64,000 nt of DNA from Earliella scabrosa (Eukaryota; Basidiomycota; Agaricomycetes; Polyporales; Polyporaceae). The translations under genes were made by a program, and so were the position numbers. Below the pieces are notes generated by a model that saw only the letters and a program-made list of their open reading frames with translations, was not told where the DNA came from and searched no databases. The DNA is taken from the NCBI GenBank assembly GCA_022605405.1, contig JABYQQ010000007.1, positions 2,480,001-2,544,000 on the forward strand, read 5' to 3'. Each line of letters begins with the position of its first letter. Position 1 is the first letter of the stretch. Below are positions 22,767 to 32,589 of the stretch, in pieces.

Positions 22767-25446
22767 ATGAACCGTCGAGAATCCGTGCAATTTGCGTCTC
22801 GGTTCGCGACGACATACACACGTCTTCTACAGGTATGTTCAGTGTTGAACGTTGACCCTGTACCATTCTGGCCATTAATTGTGATTGACACACTGCTCAG
22901 GGTATACCACCCGAACAACTCGTTGGGCCGAATCAGGATGTCGATGGATTCTGGCTCAGCCTGCTTGACCTCGAGGTGGACAGGGAGTTTCTGGCTGGGA
23001 GGCTGAACGAGTTGCGCAAGGATGATTGCCTAGGAGGACTCAAGGTGCGTCCCAGCATATATGCATAGTTACACCCGGGCCTCAAGAGTCGTCCTCCACG
23101 GCACTAGTAGCCCGTGTTGAACGGTACAGTGAGCGCATGCCTGCAAACCCTCCGCGCTGAAGCTGCGAACGAAGCCAGGAAGATGCATGCCGCCGCGACC
23201 CTGGGAGTGCTCAGCCGTTGTCTCCTGAGCAAGAATCTCGCAGGTTGGGAGGTGATGGAGGTCTTCGCTGGTGGTGTCAGCGGTAGCGATACGTTCTTCC
23301 AGGTGAGCGCAATCCCACGTAACACTCGCCGCTCGAAGCATGACGTCCAGTCCAGGACCTTACCTCGGCGATCGACGGCATCCTCAGTGATACTTCGGCC
23401 TCAGGTAGCTTCGATATGTTCTGCCCCCGTTTAGCTACAATTGACCACATGCGCCAGCTAGTCTACGCCATGAAGTCTTGCAGCTAGCTGTCATCTTCGT
23501 ATGTGGAATCAGCCAACTGAGCCCCGGAGCATACTTCCTCCGACACGACCTATTTCCATGCATCGTTACCGTAAGTCCATGGCCGTCTCGTATCCACCCA
23601 TGGCAGCATTGAACCCACCCTCATGCTGTTGTAGACAGTCACGTCTCCAGACACGGAGCAGTTCACTTTTGAAGCGGTGTTGCTTCTTGCGTTACTCGCC
23701 AACTTCCACAAGTCGGACGCTGCCAAACTCAACCCATACCTCCGGCGCATCCGAGAAACAGAAGACGAGGACTTCATGAGGATGACTTGTTGGGCTGCGA
23801 ACTTCGCCGCCTCTGCGGTGGTCAAGTGCGTCGTTCGTTCAGACGCGGAAATGTGCCAGCGCAAGCTCATGCGGATTTCCAGAGCATACCAGAGCATTCA
23901 AGATGACTCCCCTCCAACGTTCGCAGGAAGTCTCGGCTCGATCTTGTCGTCGTTGAGGCCAGATCGTGCCCTCGCATCGAAACCCATCGATCCTCCCCGG
24001 GAACTATTCAAAAACCAGTACGTTGCCAGTGAAGCGAGCACCAAATTCTCGAGCTGATGGTATCCCCTGCAGACCTATTGAAGCATGCGTAATCATGCTA
24101 CCCTTGTTCGAGTTCATGAGCGGGAGCCGAACGTTTCGGCGAGTCTTTGCTGGGACGTTGGCTGCTGCCGAGGAAGAGAAGAAGACCGCCACCAGGATCA
24201 CTCCACTTCCGCTCACATTGCTCTCTTTATCATCCTATCTATTATCTCATGCTTCGTCTTCCTCGTCAACGCGAGCTATTGCATATGCAAATCTGGCGTT
24301 GAACACTCTACTGGTCATGACGGAGAATGATGAGGTTATGACCGTGTTGCGGGAGCAGAGTAAAGAAGAGATCAGGTTATGTCGTCAGGTTAGTCTATCA
24401 TTGTGCACTCCAGTATCCAGCTGGGCTAACATCGCCCAAGCGACAACCTCCCTTACCATTGGTCCCACCACCACGACCGCCTCTGTGTGCTTTGCTGGAT
24501 TGCTGTATTCTATGGCTTCGACACAACCTACACAAGAAACTTGAGGTCGCTTGTTATCTGTATGTATTGCCCTTCGTGGTTAGTTTGCAATTGGGTCAGC
24601 TGAAATACAGTAAGAACGTGTATCAGAATCTGCTATCGAACACTGTGGTATCTGCAGAGGGAACATATACGACTAGGTCGGTCGCAGTGCATGGTTTCCC
24701 CGCAAGGGCTAGACTAACACATTCCGTTCACAGAGTATCACTGGCAAGAGCTCTGGCGTGCGCTGGTCTTACTCTTGGACTTCCTTGCGAGCAAGTTGGA
24801 CATTCTGTTGACGACGGGTGGTGTGGAGCTATTAGTCAACGAAGTAAGGAACATGATTGTTTCCATTAACGCTGTCTCACCCCTGCCATAGACATTGCTC
24901 GTTGTTGACTTCGCATTATGTCGCAACGAGAGACTGCTTCCGAGCCCCGGCGCAGTCCATGAACTCGTCGTACGTACAATGTCTTCTCTAGTCCTTCCCA
25001 TGCTCACCACAAACGTCTGATGTGATCAGTACGAAGTCGTGAGGTCCGCCGATGTCTTCCGGAAACAGCGGACGCTTCTAGACAAGCTCGCCAATCCCCG
25101 TTCTAATGCCTCCCAGAAGCGCTTGTCCGGGTTTCAGACGCGCGCGCCGCAGGCTCTTGCGAACATCACGGCCGTGGCCGAGCATTACGAGACGAAGCTC
25201 CGAGAGGCGGGGGTCCGGTCGGCCAACCAAGGACTGCGTGCGGTCGCGAAGGAAATCGAGAAGGACGGGCTGAGCTACGAGAAGGACTTGCACGGAACAG
25301 ATGCCCCGTCGTGAGTCATTCCAAGCTCCAAATGTATGGCCCTCCGTTTGCTCATCCCGTCCCCGTCGATCTTCAGGAAGCAGTCGGAGGATGTAGTGGG
25401 CTTCATACGGTTCGCGTATGTGGACGGGATGGCTCTCATGCCATAA
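22767..25446 (+). CDS. ARMH3-like armadillo-helical protein (DUF1741 family)
   Basis: Thirteen exons: 22767-22832, 22901-23044, 23111-23302, 23356-23404, 23458-23570, 23635-24017, 24073-24388, 24441-24552, 24611-24676, 24734-24843, 24892-24969, 25030-25310, 25377-25446. All phases agree and give 659 residues, close to animal ARMH3 (C10orf76). Family landmarks are DGFWLSLLDLEVDREFL near the start, PPLPLVPPPRPPLCALLD with WLRHNLHKKLEV, LQREHIRLEYHWQELWRAL, and the end FIRFAYVDGMALMP. In animals the protein binds PI4KB at the Golgi; in fungi its role is inferred from that. The donor at 24553 (gttatc) is weak and that exon border is the least certain. It is the last conserved gene before the repeat-rich island. 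Confidence 0.8.
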
Positions 25447-26080
25447 CGCGACCCTGTCTGGCGACCGCACCTACCCACTTCCACTCAATGTCATTCTCGG
25501 GCTGCTGCGAGGAAGTTTCAAATTCCTCCATATCGTGGTACCTGCTCGCGATCATGACGCTCGAGATGTACTCGCGAGCGTGTCGGATGGTTCTGACGGA
25601 GTCAGCAATGGCGCTCAGCGAACAAAGTCACCACAATCTCAGAACCTGAGGCATCGTAAAGTTGCTCATGCACTCCTTGTGGTGCTCAGCTGAAGATCTG
25701 GCTTGAAGAGCCCGACAGTCAGACTACGTGATTGATGTGACCTCCGCCGTTTCTACATGTATGTCGTTTACATGGTTGCACTCTTTCGGATGACCATGCG
25801 TGTACGCATGATAGGAAGGCTTCAGTACATTGCTTGTTCTCAAGTGGTTAACCTCATTCAGGTCATTGGCCGGCTCCAGACTGCGCCGTCACCTGGCATA
25901 CCCCTTCACCAGACGATTGTGCTTGGACTTTCAAAACTGCCAGTCTATCGGAAGTTCCCTCCGACCCTAGGCTTAGCTTGTAGTGAGTAGGAGATGACAT
26001 TGTCTTTCTAGTAAGCAGTGCTTTCAAGGTATGTCAATATGTTCCTGGACACTAGTGGTCCAGGTCTTGAGTTGAATAAT
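25447..26080. other. Downstream flank of the ARMH3-like gene, gene-poor
   Basis: Contains the 3' end of the ARMH3-like gene. On the minus strand around 25480-25660 an open stretch can be read, but no family was recognised and no start/stop model fits. Ends at the first minisatellite. Confidence 0.4.
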
Positions 26081-26546
26081 GTTGAATCAATCCTGAGGGA
26101 AAGCTGAGTCATGGCCACGCGATACATGAGCGCCGCGCGACGCCCGCCAGAGCAGTAATGTTGAATCAATCCTGAGGGAAAGCTGAGTCATGGCCACGCG
26201 ATACATGAGCGCCGCGCGACGCCCGCCAGAGCAGTAATGTTGAATCAATCCTGAGGGAAAGCTGAGTCATGGCCACGCGATACATGAGCGCCGCGCGACG
26301 CCCGCCAGAGCAGTAATGTCGAATCAATCTTGAGGGAAAGCTGAGTCATGGCCACGCGATACTTGGGTCCCGCGCGACGCCCGCCAGAGCAGTAATGTTG
26401 AATCAATCCTGAGGGAAAGCTGAGTCATGGCCACGCGATACATGAGCGCCGCGCGACGCCCGCCAGAGCAGTAATGTCGAATCAATCTTGAGGGAAAGCT
26501 GAGTCATGGCCACGCGATACTTGGGTCCCGCGCGACGCCCGCCAGA
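26081..26546 (+). repeat. 79-bp minisatellite, six tandem copies
   Basis: Units start at 26081, 26160, 26239, 26318, 26397 and 26476, exactly 79 bases apart with no spacers; the last is cut short at 26546. Two unit types exist. Type A (copies 1, 2, 3, 5) reads gttgaatcaatcctg and later gatacatgagcgccgc. Type B (copies 4, 6) reads gtcgaatcaatcttg and gatacttgggtcccgc. The order A-A-A-B-A-B suggests that an AB dimer was duplicated after the two types had diverged. No ORF spans the array in a conserved frame. Confidence 0.95.
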
Positions 26547-26996
26547 AAGCCCTGTTTGATAGTCGAGTCTCTGGGAATGCCAGAGACTACAAGGACCTCT
26601 GGGCGTGTACGGACAAATTGAGGGTATGGCTGAGTTGTTGTACTACACCCTGTGGATTGAACAGTGAGATCTACATATGAGAGTAACGGTGATGGTTGTT
26701 CTAACTTCTACCAGCTTTACTTCCGCTCATGTGCTCGAGTACACGGGGTCCCACTGTCTTGGGGTCTAGCTTAGTGCTGCAGCACTCATTCATAACACAT
26801 GTTCGGTTGTGCACACTTCTTCTGATCTGCTACTTCATTGCTTCACAATTCACTGTGCAAGTTCCCCTAGTGACAAGGTGAAGAATGCTGCTGTGATCAC
26901 GATCATAGCGTAATGATTACCATGCTTTACAGTGTCACTATAGACATGCAGTCGGGGCATCAGACTTTCACAAATGGTTTCTCAGCATCTAGGACA
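26547..26996. other. AT-richer, gene-free stretch between two minisatellites
   Basis: 450 bases with clearly lower GC than the 1-25 kb part. No coding signal was seen. Confidence 0.5.
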
Positions 26997-27176
26997 GCTT
27001 TTGACTAACCGGGTCTCCAGTCCTGCGTGTTGAGCCTTGCTGCTTTTGATTAACCTGGTCTCCAGTCCTGCGTGTTGAGCCTTGCTGCTTTTGATTAACC
27101 TGGTCTCCAGTCCTGCGTGTTGAGCCTTGCTGCTTTTGATTAACCTGGTCTCCAGCCCTGTGTGTTGAGCCTTGCT
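26997..27176 (+). repeat. 45-bp minisatellite, four tandem copies
   Basis: Units start at 26997, 27042, 27087 and 27132, each 45 bases, of the form gcttttgattaacctggtct followed by ccagtcctgcgtgttgagcc and ttgct. Copy 1 has gactaaccggg instead of gattaacctgg; copies 2 and 3 are identical; copy 4 has two changes in the second half. Confidence 0.95.
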
Positions 27177-27449
27177 GTTCTCTACCTTATAGGGTAATAT
27201 CCCAATGGAGTATTGACTCGCCTGTCAGGATCTAGTCATAGAAATGCTGTTTGATGTCAAGAGTATGACAGTTGTAGCCATGAGGCGATTGATAATGAAA
27301 TATCGGCTATCATTGTGGTGTCTAATCCTATTGTGCTTAGTGGATATATCAAATATCATGACATCTGCCGATTCATGCATGCTATTGAGTTCTTCCATGC
27401 AATTAAAAATGTTACGTACAGGTGGTCAAATGTTTCGGCGGTATTGTGG

Positions 27450-27455
27450 TATAAA
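27450..27455 (+). promoter_or_regulatory. TATA box of the AT-island MYND gene
   Basis: TATAAA in the context gtggtataaagacag lies 41 bases before the ATG at 27491, a typical spacing. It supports this gene model in an otherwise gene-poor stretch. Confidence 0.5.
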
Positions 27456-27490
27456 GACAGAGGTAGAATTAGGCACCTTACACTCACACA

Positions 27491-28234
27491 ATGCAGCCCA
27501 CTCAGATTGTTCAGCCTCATCTATGCGCTGTTCGTGGCTGCTCGCTGATCAGCTATTCGTGGTGCTCTCGCTGTCATACAACGTGGTACTGTTCACAGGA
27601 GCATCTTAATGCTGTGCGTATTTTGCTGATATTCTAGTCAGTTGTGTAGAACTAATATGTTTGAAAAAATTATAGGACTGGCCACAGCACAAATCAGTCT
27701 GTGTTCCTTTGATATTTCGGCACAATATTCAACATTCCCCCTCTAATATTCCCCTAGAGAGGGGTGAGGAGTTGGTGGTTGCTTATGTTTTTTGGCCATC
27801 AGAAGGTATGTATATTTAGATGCTTTTAAATGATCAAACTATAATCTTTACATGCAGTGTATGCTATTCCTGTGCATATCAAAGTCAAAAATCCACCAAC
27901 CGACAATCAGAGAAATAGTGACTGTCCCCAGACATTTCTGTCGTCACTATTTTTGGGAGATACCGATATAGGGGAAATCGTGATTACGACTGGTTTGCTT
28001 AATGCTCCTCTACGTTATCCTCTTAGTGTTTGGTACTCTCCACATGCAGCACAGGCACAGTTCCCTCACAACAGAGCTATGGCACATTTAGTACGTGGTG
28101 CTGAGATCAAGTCACCATGGTATGGCATTGCAGTGGTACTTAAGTATGGTGGCTCCAGATGTACACGGTTCATAGATATGACTGTGCATGATTTAAGTGC
28201 TGTTGCTGCTTACTTTATGTCATTTCAGACGTAG
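27491..28234 (+). CDS. Compact MYND zinc-finger protein in the AT-rich island
   Basis: Three exons: 27491-27613, 27676-27805, 27858-28234; phases close to 209 residues. Exon 1 gives CAVRGC...WCSRCHTTWYCSQE and exon 2 starts DWPQHKSVC, together a complete MYND finger (C-x4-C ... C-x2-C ... YC-x3 ... H-x3-C). The C-terminal part (VVAYVFWPSE, VYAIPVHIKV, PWYGIAVVLKY, DLSAVAAYF) aligns by eye with the ends of the MYND proteins at 54895-55758 and 43144-44019. The splice position between finger halves (just before DW) is the same in all three. MYND fingers bind proline-rich peptides; the partner is unknown. Base composition is much more AT-rich than in its relatives. Confidence 0.7.
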
Positions 28235-29946
28235 TGATAATGGAGAATAGACATAGATATAATTGGGCCATTTTGATCTTGTTGTTATGATATATGCTCT
28301 TCAGCTGTATATGTAGAAAAAAAACAATGTCAACTTGAAAGATTAATTGAGATGCTTGCGCTATAGTAGAATTAAACCAGAGCAAGATGCAGATGGAAAT
28401 GTCAATCAAGTGGAGATACAAGCGTAAATAAAAATGTGCACTGCTTAGCACATCAGGAAATAGCCATGCAGCTCTGATCAGCTCTGAGACACTCTAAGAC
28501 AGTTCAAGGTGCTCTAGAGATGCCAGAGCACCAGAGCTGTCAGAGCTGTCTAACATGCATTGAGAGCAATCTTTTGGGGGTGACCAAGCCCCAGAGCTGT
28601 CTTGGAGCTGATACTTATGCACCATTTACTTGAAAACCATACAGATAAAGAGAGTGAAAGCAATGTATTCCACACTATGCTACAATACTGTGACTATAGA
28701 TAGGTTAGCATGCAGACAGTATGAGAAAATTGTTTGATTGTGTATCATACAGTATATATAGCTCTAGCTAGCTCTGGGACACTCTGAGACAGCCCAGAGC
28801 TGCCTGAGAATGTGGCTGTACTTCTGGAGTGTCTCAAAGCCAGAGACATCTTTCTAATGCAGTGATTGAATACTCAGGAAGTACAGTCCTCTTTTCATTT
28901 AAAGGTCAGTAAAATATTACAGAATCTGAGCGTATATTATAGTCTAATGTTGAGTAAGAGCTGTATGAAGCTGGCACATTTTTCAGAGAATAAGTGCATG
29001 CAGTGGATGCCATGCATACATTCATGGCACTTTGAACATGTATGTCTGCTCGCTGTGAGGTCTAACTTCCAAGTGCATCACGTACATGTATTCTCTGGAT
29101 CGATGCGCAAGGCGGGGTTGAACTTGTGCGCGGGCTTGACAGAAAAAAAAACCAACAGTGCTGCTCTTTCCACTACTCTATCAGTCTCTCATATTGGCGT
29201 TCATCATTAATTGATATGACCATTTTGATGCTCCGCCAACTCCGATTCCGGCCCGCATTCCATCCCACGTCGCCGAGCGCTCGGGTCTGGATCGAACGTG
29301 TCGAGCCCTGGCGCCTGGCGCCTGCCACGCTTCGGGCCGCCGTACTCGCGATGTTGTGTCCTCCTGAGTCCTCTCGTCCTGCGGGCTAGGGGCGCTGCAT
29401 CTGTCCTCCTCCGAAGCGACCCCCGCTAGCCTCGCTCCTCGGACAGCGGCGGTGCGCTCGCCTCTCTCGACTCCCACTCCTCTTGGTCTTCCGACAATCT
29501 GCCAGTGGCCGTCCACCGCGAGATGTTATTAGTCGATGCACATTCAGGACCTCTTCTCTATTGCTCCCATGCCCAGCATGCTGACACTCGTTCGCAGCTA
29601 CAGCCGCTCTCACTACGTGATGATAGCGTCGCCAACCAAGTACTACCACGACAGTATCAAGTGTATAGCGGGCAAGGCATGCACGCGACTCGGGACAGTA
29701 ATGTTTGCGAGGATCCATGACAACGTGACCAAGATAACGATGATTCGACTTGGAAATGACGTCTACACTGATATACACACTGATGTCTAAGTATTTATTG
29801 TGTGAGTAGGAGGAGGCATGTGAAGGACGAGATCATACAGACTGTCTAAACATAGCACAGTTGGAATGGGATCGCTCTAGTGAAGTAGAATCGAGCACCA
29901 GTCTCGCGACAACAACTGCGAGCCGCAAGTTCGCACGTCGCGCAGG
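28235..29946. other. AT-rich gene-poor stretch with AGCTCT/AGAGCT motifs, then an abrupt GC-rich block
   Basis: Between 28470 and 28860 the hexamers AGCTCT and AGAGCT recur, often near gacactctgagacag, forming potential hairpins. From about 29220 the base composition jumps to GC-rich for some 300 bases (frames rich in Pro/Ser/Arg, no family seen), then drifts back. An 84-codon open frame at 29536-29790 is unexplained. No confident gene was found. Confidence 0.45.
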
Positions 29947-31248
29947 TCAGGTCGAAATGGCACGATGACGCTCCCGCGGCCCGGTCGTCCCCATTCCCCG
30001 CGCAAGGGTACGGCCTCGCGGAACAACCGCGGCTGTGTTGTCTTCGGGGAAGGGATCAGGTATAATGAGGAGTGGGCCGGAGATAGCCCACGCGTGGACA
30101 AGCGGATCGTTGACATTACACCCGTGCTGGCATATGTAGGAGCTGGAAAGACGCCAAATGATCATGGGACCGAAGGGAGGGGTCGACAAGACGTTCGGAT
30201 CGGGTAACTTGCAACCGAGAGGATCGACAAAGTCGACGAGGGAACCTGCGTCCCCAAAGAATCTGCCTTGCTGGGGACAGATAAACCGATGCCTAAAACA
30301 GGGGTTGTCCACATGGACAGTCGCGAGGCCTTCATGGAACTCGGGCCAGACCGCCGGACTTCCCGCGAACTGGAATCCGACTTTCAGAAGGCAGGCGAGG
30401 ATTATATAATCGGTGGGAGCGAGATGAGTGGTTCGCAGGTCGCAAAGCAACGCGCGCCGTCGAAAGGTGAGACTGGGGTAGGCACAGCCGAAGGAGTATT
30501 CCGTGAAGAAGTTCATGAGGGCAGTAGAGGGAGAGCGCGAGATTGTGGAGCAAGGGCTGATGATGCCGGACCTGTATACAAAAATTCTTCGGCCGTTTCG
30601 CAAGTAGAACGTGGTCACTCCGACGATGTCGCGATCCATTGCGTATTGGCGGGGAGCGACGCGAACGCGAATGTTCAACACGTCTTGTCCGTTCACAGGA
30701 CAATTGGTGAGAGCCGAGACGAAATTGTGGTACCAGAAGCTGCCGACGAAGACCTGGAGGACGTCGCATCGTACCGAGGGGTCTCGGAGTAGGAAGGAGA
30801 GAGCGGCAATTCCTCCAACCACTGCTTTGTGTTCGGTCAGGTGCCGGAGGAAGGTCCGAGGTTCGGAGAAGAATGGTCGCAGGGTCACGGTCATGCCGCG
30901 ACGAAGGGAGCCGGTGGCTTCTTCGTAAGTGGTGCGACAGACTGTCCTCCAGACAAGAAGCTCCCCCATATCCATCGCCCTCGCGAACACGTCTAGTAGT
31001 TCAGGATGAAGACTTAGGATTGGACGTAGAATTAGTTTGAGTAGCGCAGTGACCAATTCGACTACTCACTCTAGTATATTGGTCGCTTTAGTGGCCGGTA
31101 TGTCGCACGACTCTCCGGCGCATGCTGAATACCACTGGGTTGTATGTACTATTAGTGTAAACTCCTGACTCAAGTATGTAATTTGAGGACCTACATCTCC
31201 GTCGATGCAGGAATCCGGCTGTAGGATGAGATGAGCCAACCCGTCCAT
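29947..31248 (-). CDS. F-box/nucleotidyltransferase-like family protein, subfamily A (member 1)
   Basis: Two exons on the minus strand in the minimal model: 31070-31248 and 29947-31012, joined at phase 2, 414 residues. The second exon opens with LHPELLDVFARAMDMGELL and VWRTVCRTTYEEA, an F-box-like helix pair. Then follow AVVGGIAALSFLLRDPSVRC, the SFGCAYPSLTF block, CPQQGRFFGDAGSLVDFVDP and PPFGPMIIWRL, all shared with the members at 41106, 44305 and 57797. The GG...AL helix matches the first motif of nucleotidyltransferase folds, but the metal-binding DxD expected after it has become DVLQVF, so catalysis is unlikely. The N-terminal exon (with several cysteines) is longer than in relatives and may continue into further upstream exons. 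Confidence 0.7.
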
Positions 31249-31700
31249 TGCGTCGTGGAGGTCCTGACCCGATTATTGAACTTAGCATGCGGAACATCTC
31301 GCTGCAGTACGAGTAGCAAGCGAGAGCAATCGGAGAACTTACCGGGTAGATGTCGTATGTGCGTTGCTTGTCGAGAGAACTGAGCAGCTTGTTGTAACAG
31401 GGATTCGAGGGTATAGGGGCGCAGTTCCCCCCGAACGACTCCTTACATGTAGTGGAGCCTGGTAGCTGGATGATCGTGGATCTGATCGCGCTCAAATGTC
31501 ATATGACAACGCGGCAGTTGTGTTCGTAAGATATTCCTTCGAAGTTGTGCGTAGAGTCAGCTTTCACGAGATCGGCCCCCTTCGGCCATGAGTACGTACC
31601 TACTGCGACTGCGCTGTGATGCGAGAGTAGTGAAGGGAGGAAATGGTCGGGTACAGCTTTGCCGTTCTTTTCCTGGTTGAAAGTGTGAGGATGCTAGAGC
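31249..31700 (-). other. Possible upstream exons of the 29947-31248 gene
   Basis: On the minus strand an open segment (about 31355-31460, containing TCKESFGGNC and NPCYNKLLSSLDKQ) ends in a GT donor whose AG acceptor leads in phase into DLHDAMDGL of the next exon. A further segment with STHNFEGISYEHNCR lies upstream. They could extend the family protein with a Cys-rich N-terminus, or belong to a degraded separate gene. No family was recognised. Confidence 0.35.
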
Positions 31701-32589
31701 GTGACGTGTGTGAATGGGCAGGGATTAGTGAGCAGCATTGATGATTACGTTCTGCATGTTAATGGTCAGCATTACGTGTAGGCGATGAAGGGACGGTGCT
31801 AAAAAAGACAAAGACAATGCTATAGTCAAGAGATGGATGGAAGACGCGCCTGTCAGTTCACCGGCAAGGTACGCAGCGGCACTGTCATGGCAGGGCAGGT
31901 GGTGCTTGGTCATACCGGACTGCTTCTTGGTCATAGTTGTGGGCGCAAGGACCCTGCATGTCTACTCAATACGCTGCGCGCTGCGGCGAAGGTACGGGCG
32001 AAGTGGGATCCCTCTATCACGTTGACTCCGATGTCGAGATTTCCGTTGTTCCGCCTGCTGGTGCCATGGTGGGCTGTGATCATGTAACAGGGCGCAACCA
32101 TGTCACTTCAAGAATCAGCGATCTGCTGCGGCGGGACGTGATACTGACGTACTGAGGGCTCGTTGGAGTTGACATCGTGGAAGGTTCTTCTTTAACATCT
32201 TTGGCATGGAAGGAAAGTTCGAGAGCGGTCGTCGGCGCCAGTCCGATACGCGAGCCGCGCCCGGAAACCGGATGACTTGACGGGCGGTCCGACTCGGAGA
32301 TGCAGTGTTCTCCGACTCTCTTCAGCCAGGTTACTACTACTGTGTAGAGAATCCGGGTGTTCATTTGATTGGTTATTCAGTTCAGTGTCAGTCGGGACAG
32401 ATTCGGCTATCTCGGCCTGTGCGCGACTGAATTGTGTTGGCAGCAGAGTACGTTGCAGCAGCGGCTAGTCCAAGCTTCGAGCAGTACTACATTGTTGCAG
32501 AATGGACAGCGGAGAGGAATGCATTCAGTGTGAAACTTGCATTGCATTGCAGACACAAGAAATTGTCTGCTCTACCCTACTCATCGGAG
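31701..32589. other. Gene-free stretch upstream of the island genes
   Basis: No frame longer than about 95 codons and none with a recognisable motif. The right end is the 3' flank of the ribonucleotide reductase large-subunit homologue. Confidence 0.4.

Noticed and set aside
26081..26546. CRISPR-like array
   Set aside because: The 79-base units are directly adjacent with no unique spacers, and the host is a fungus. It is a minisatellite.
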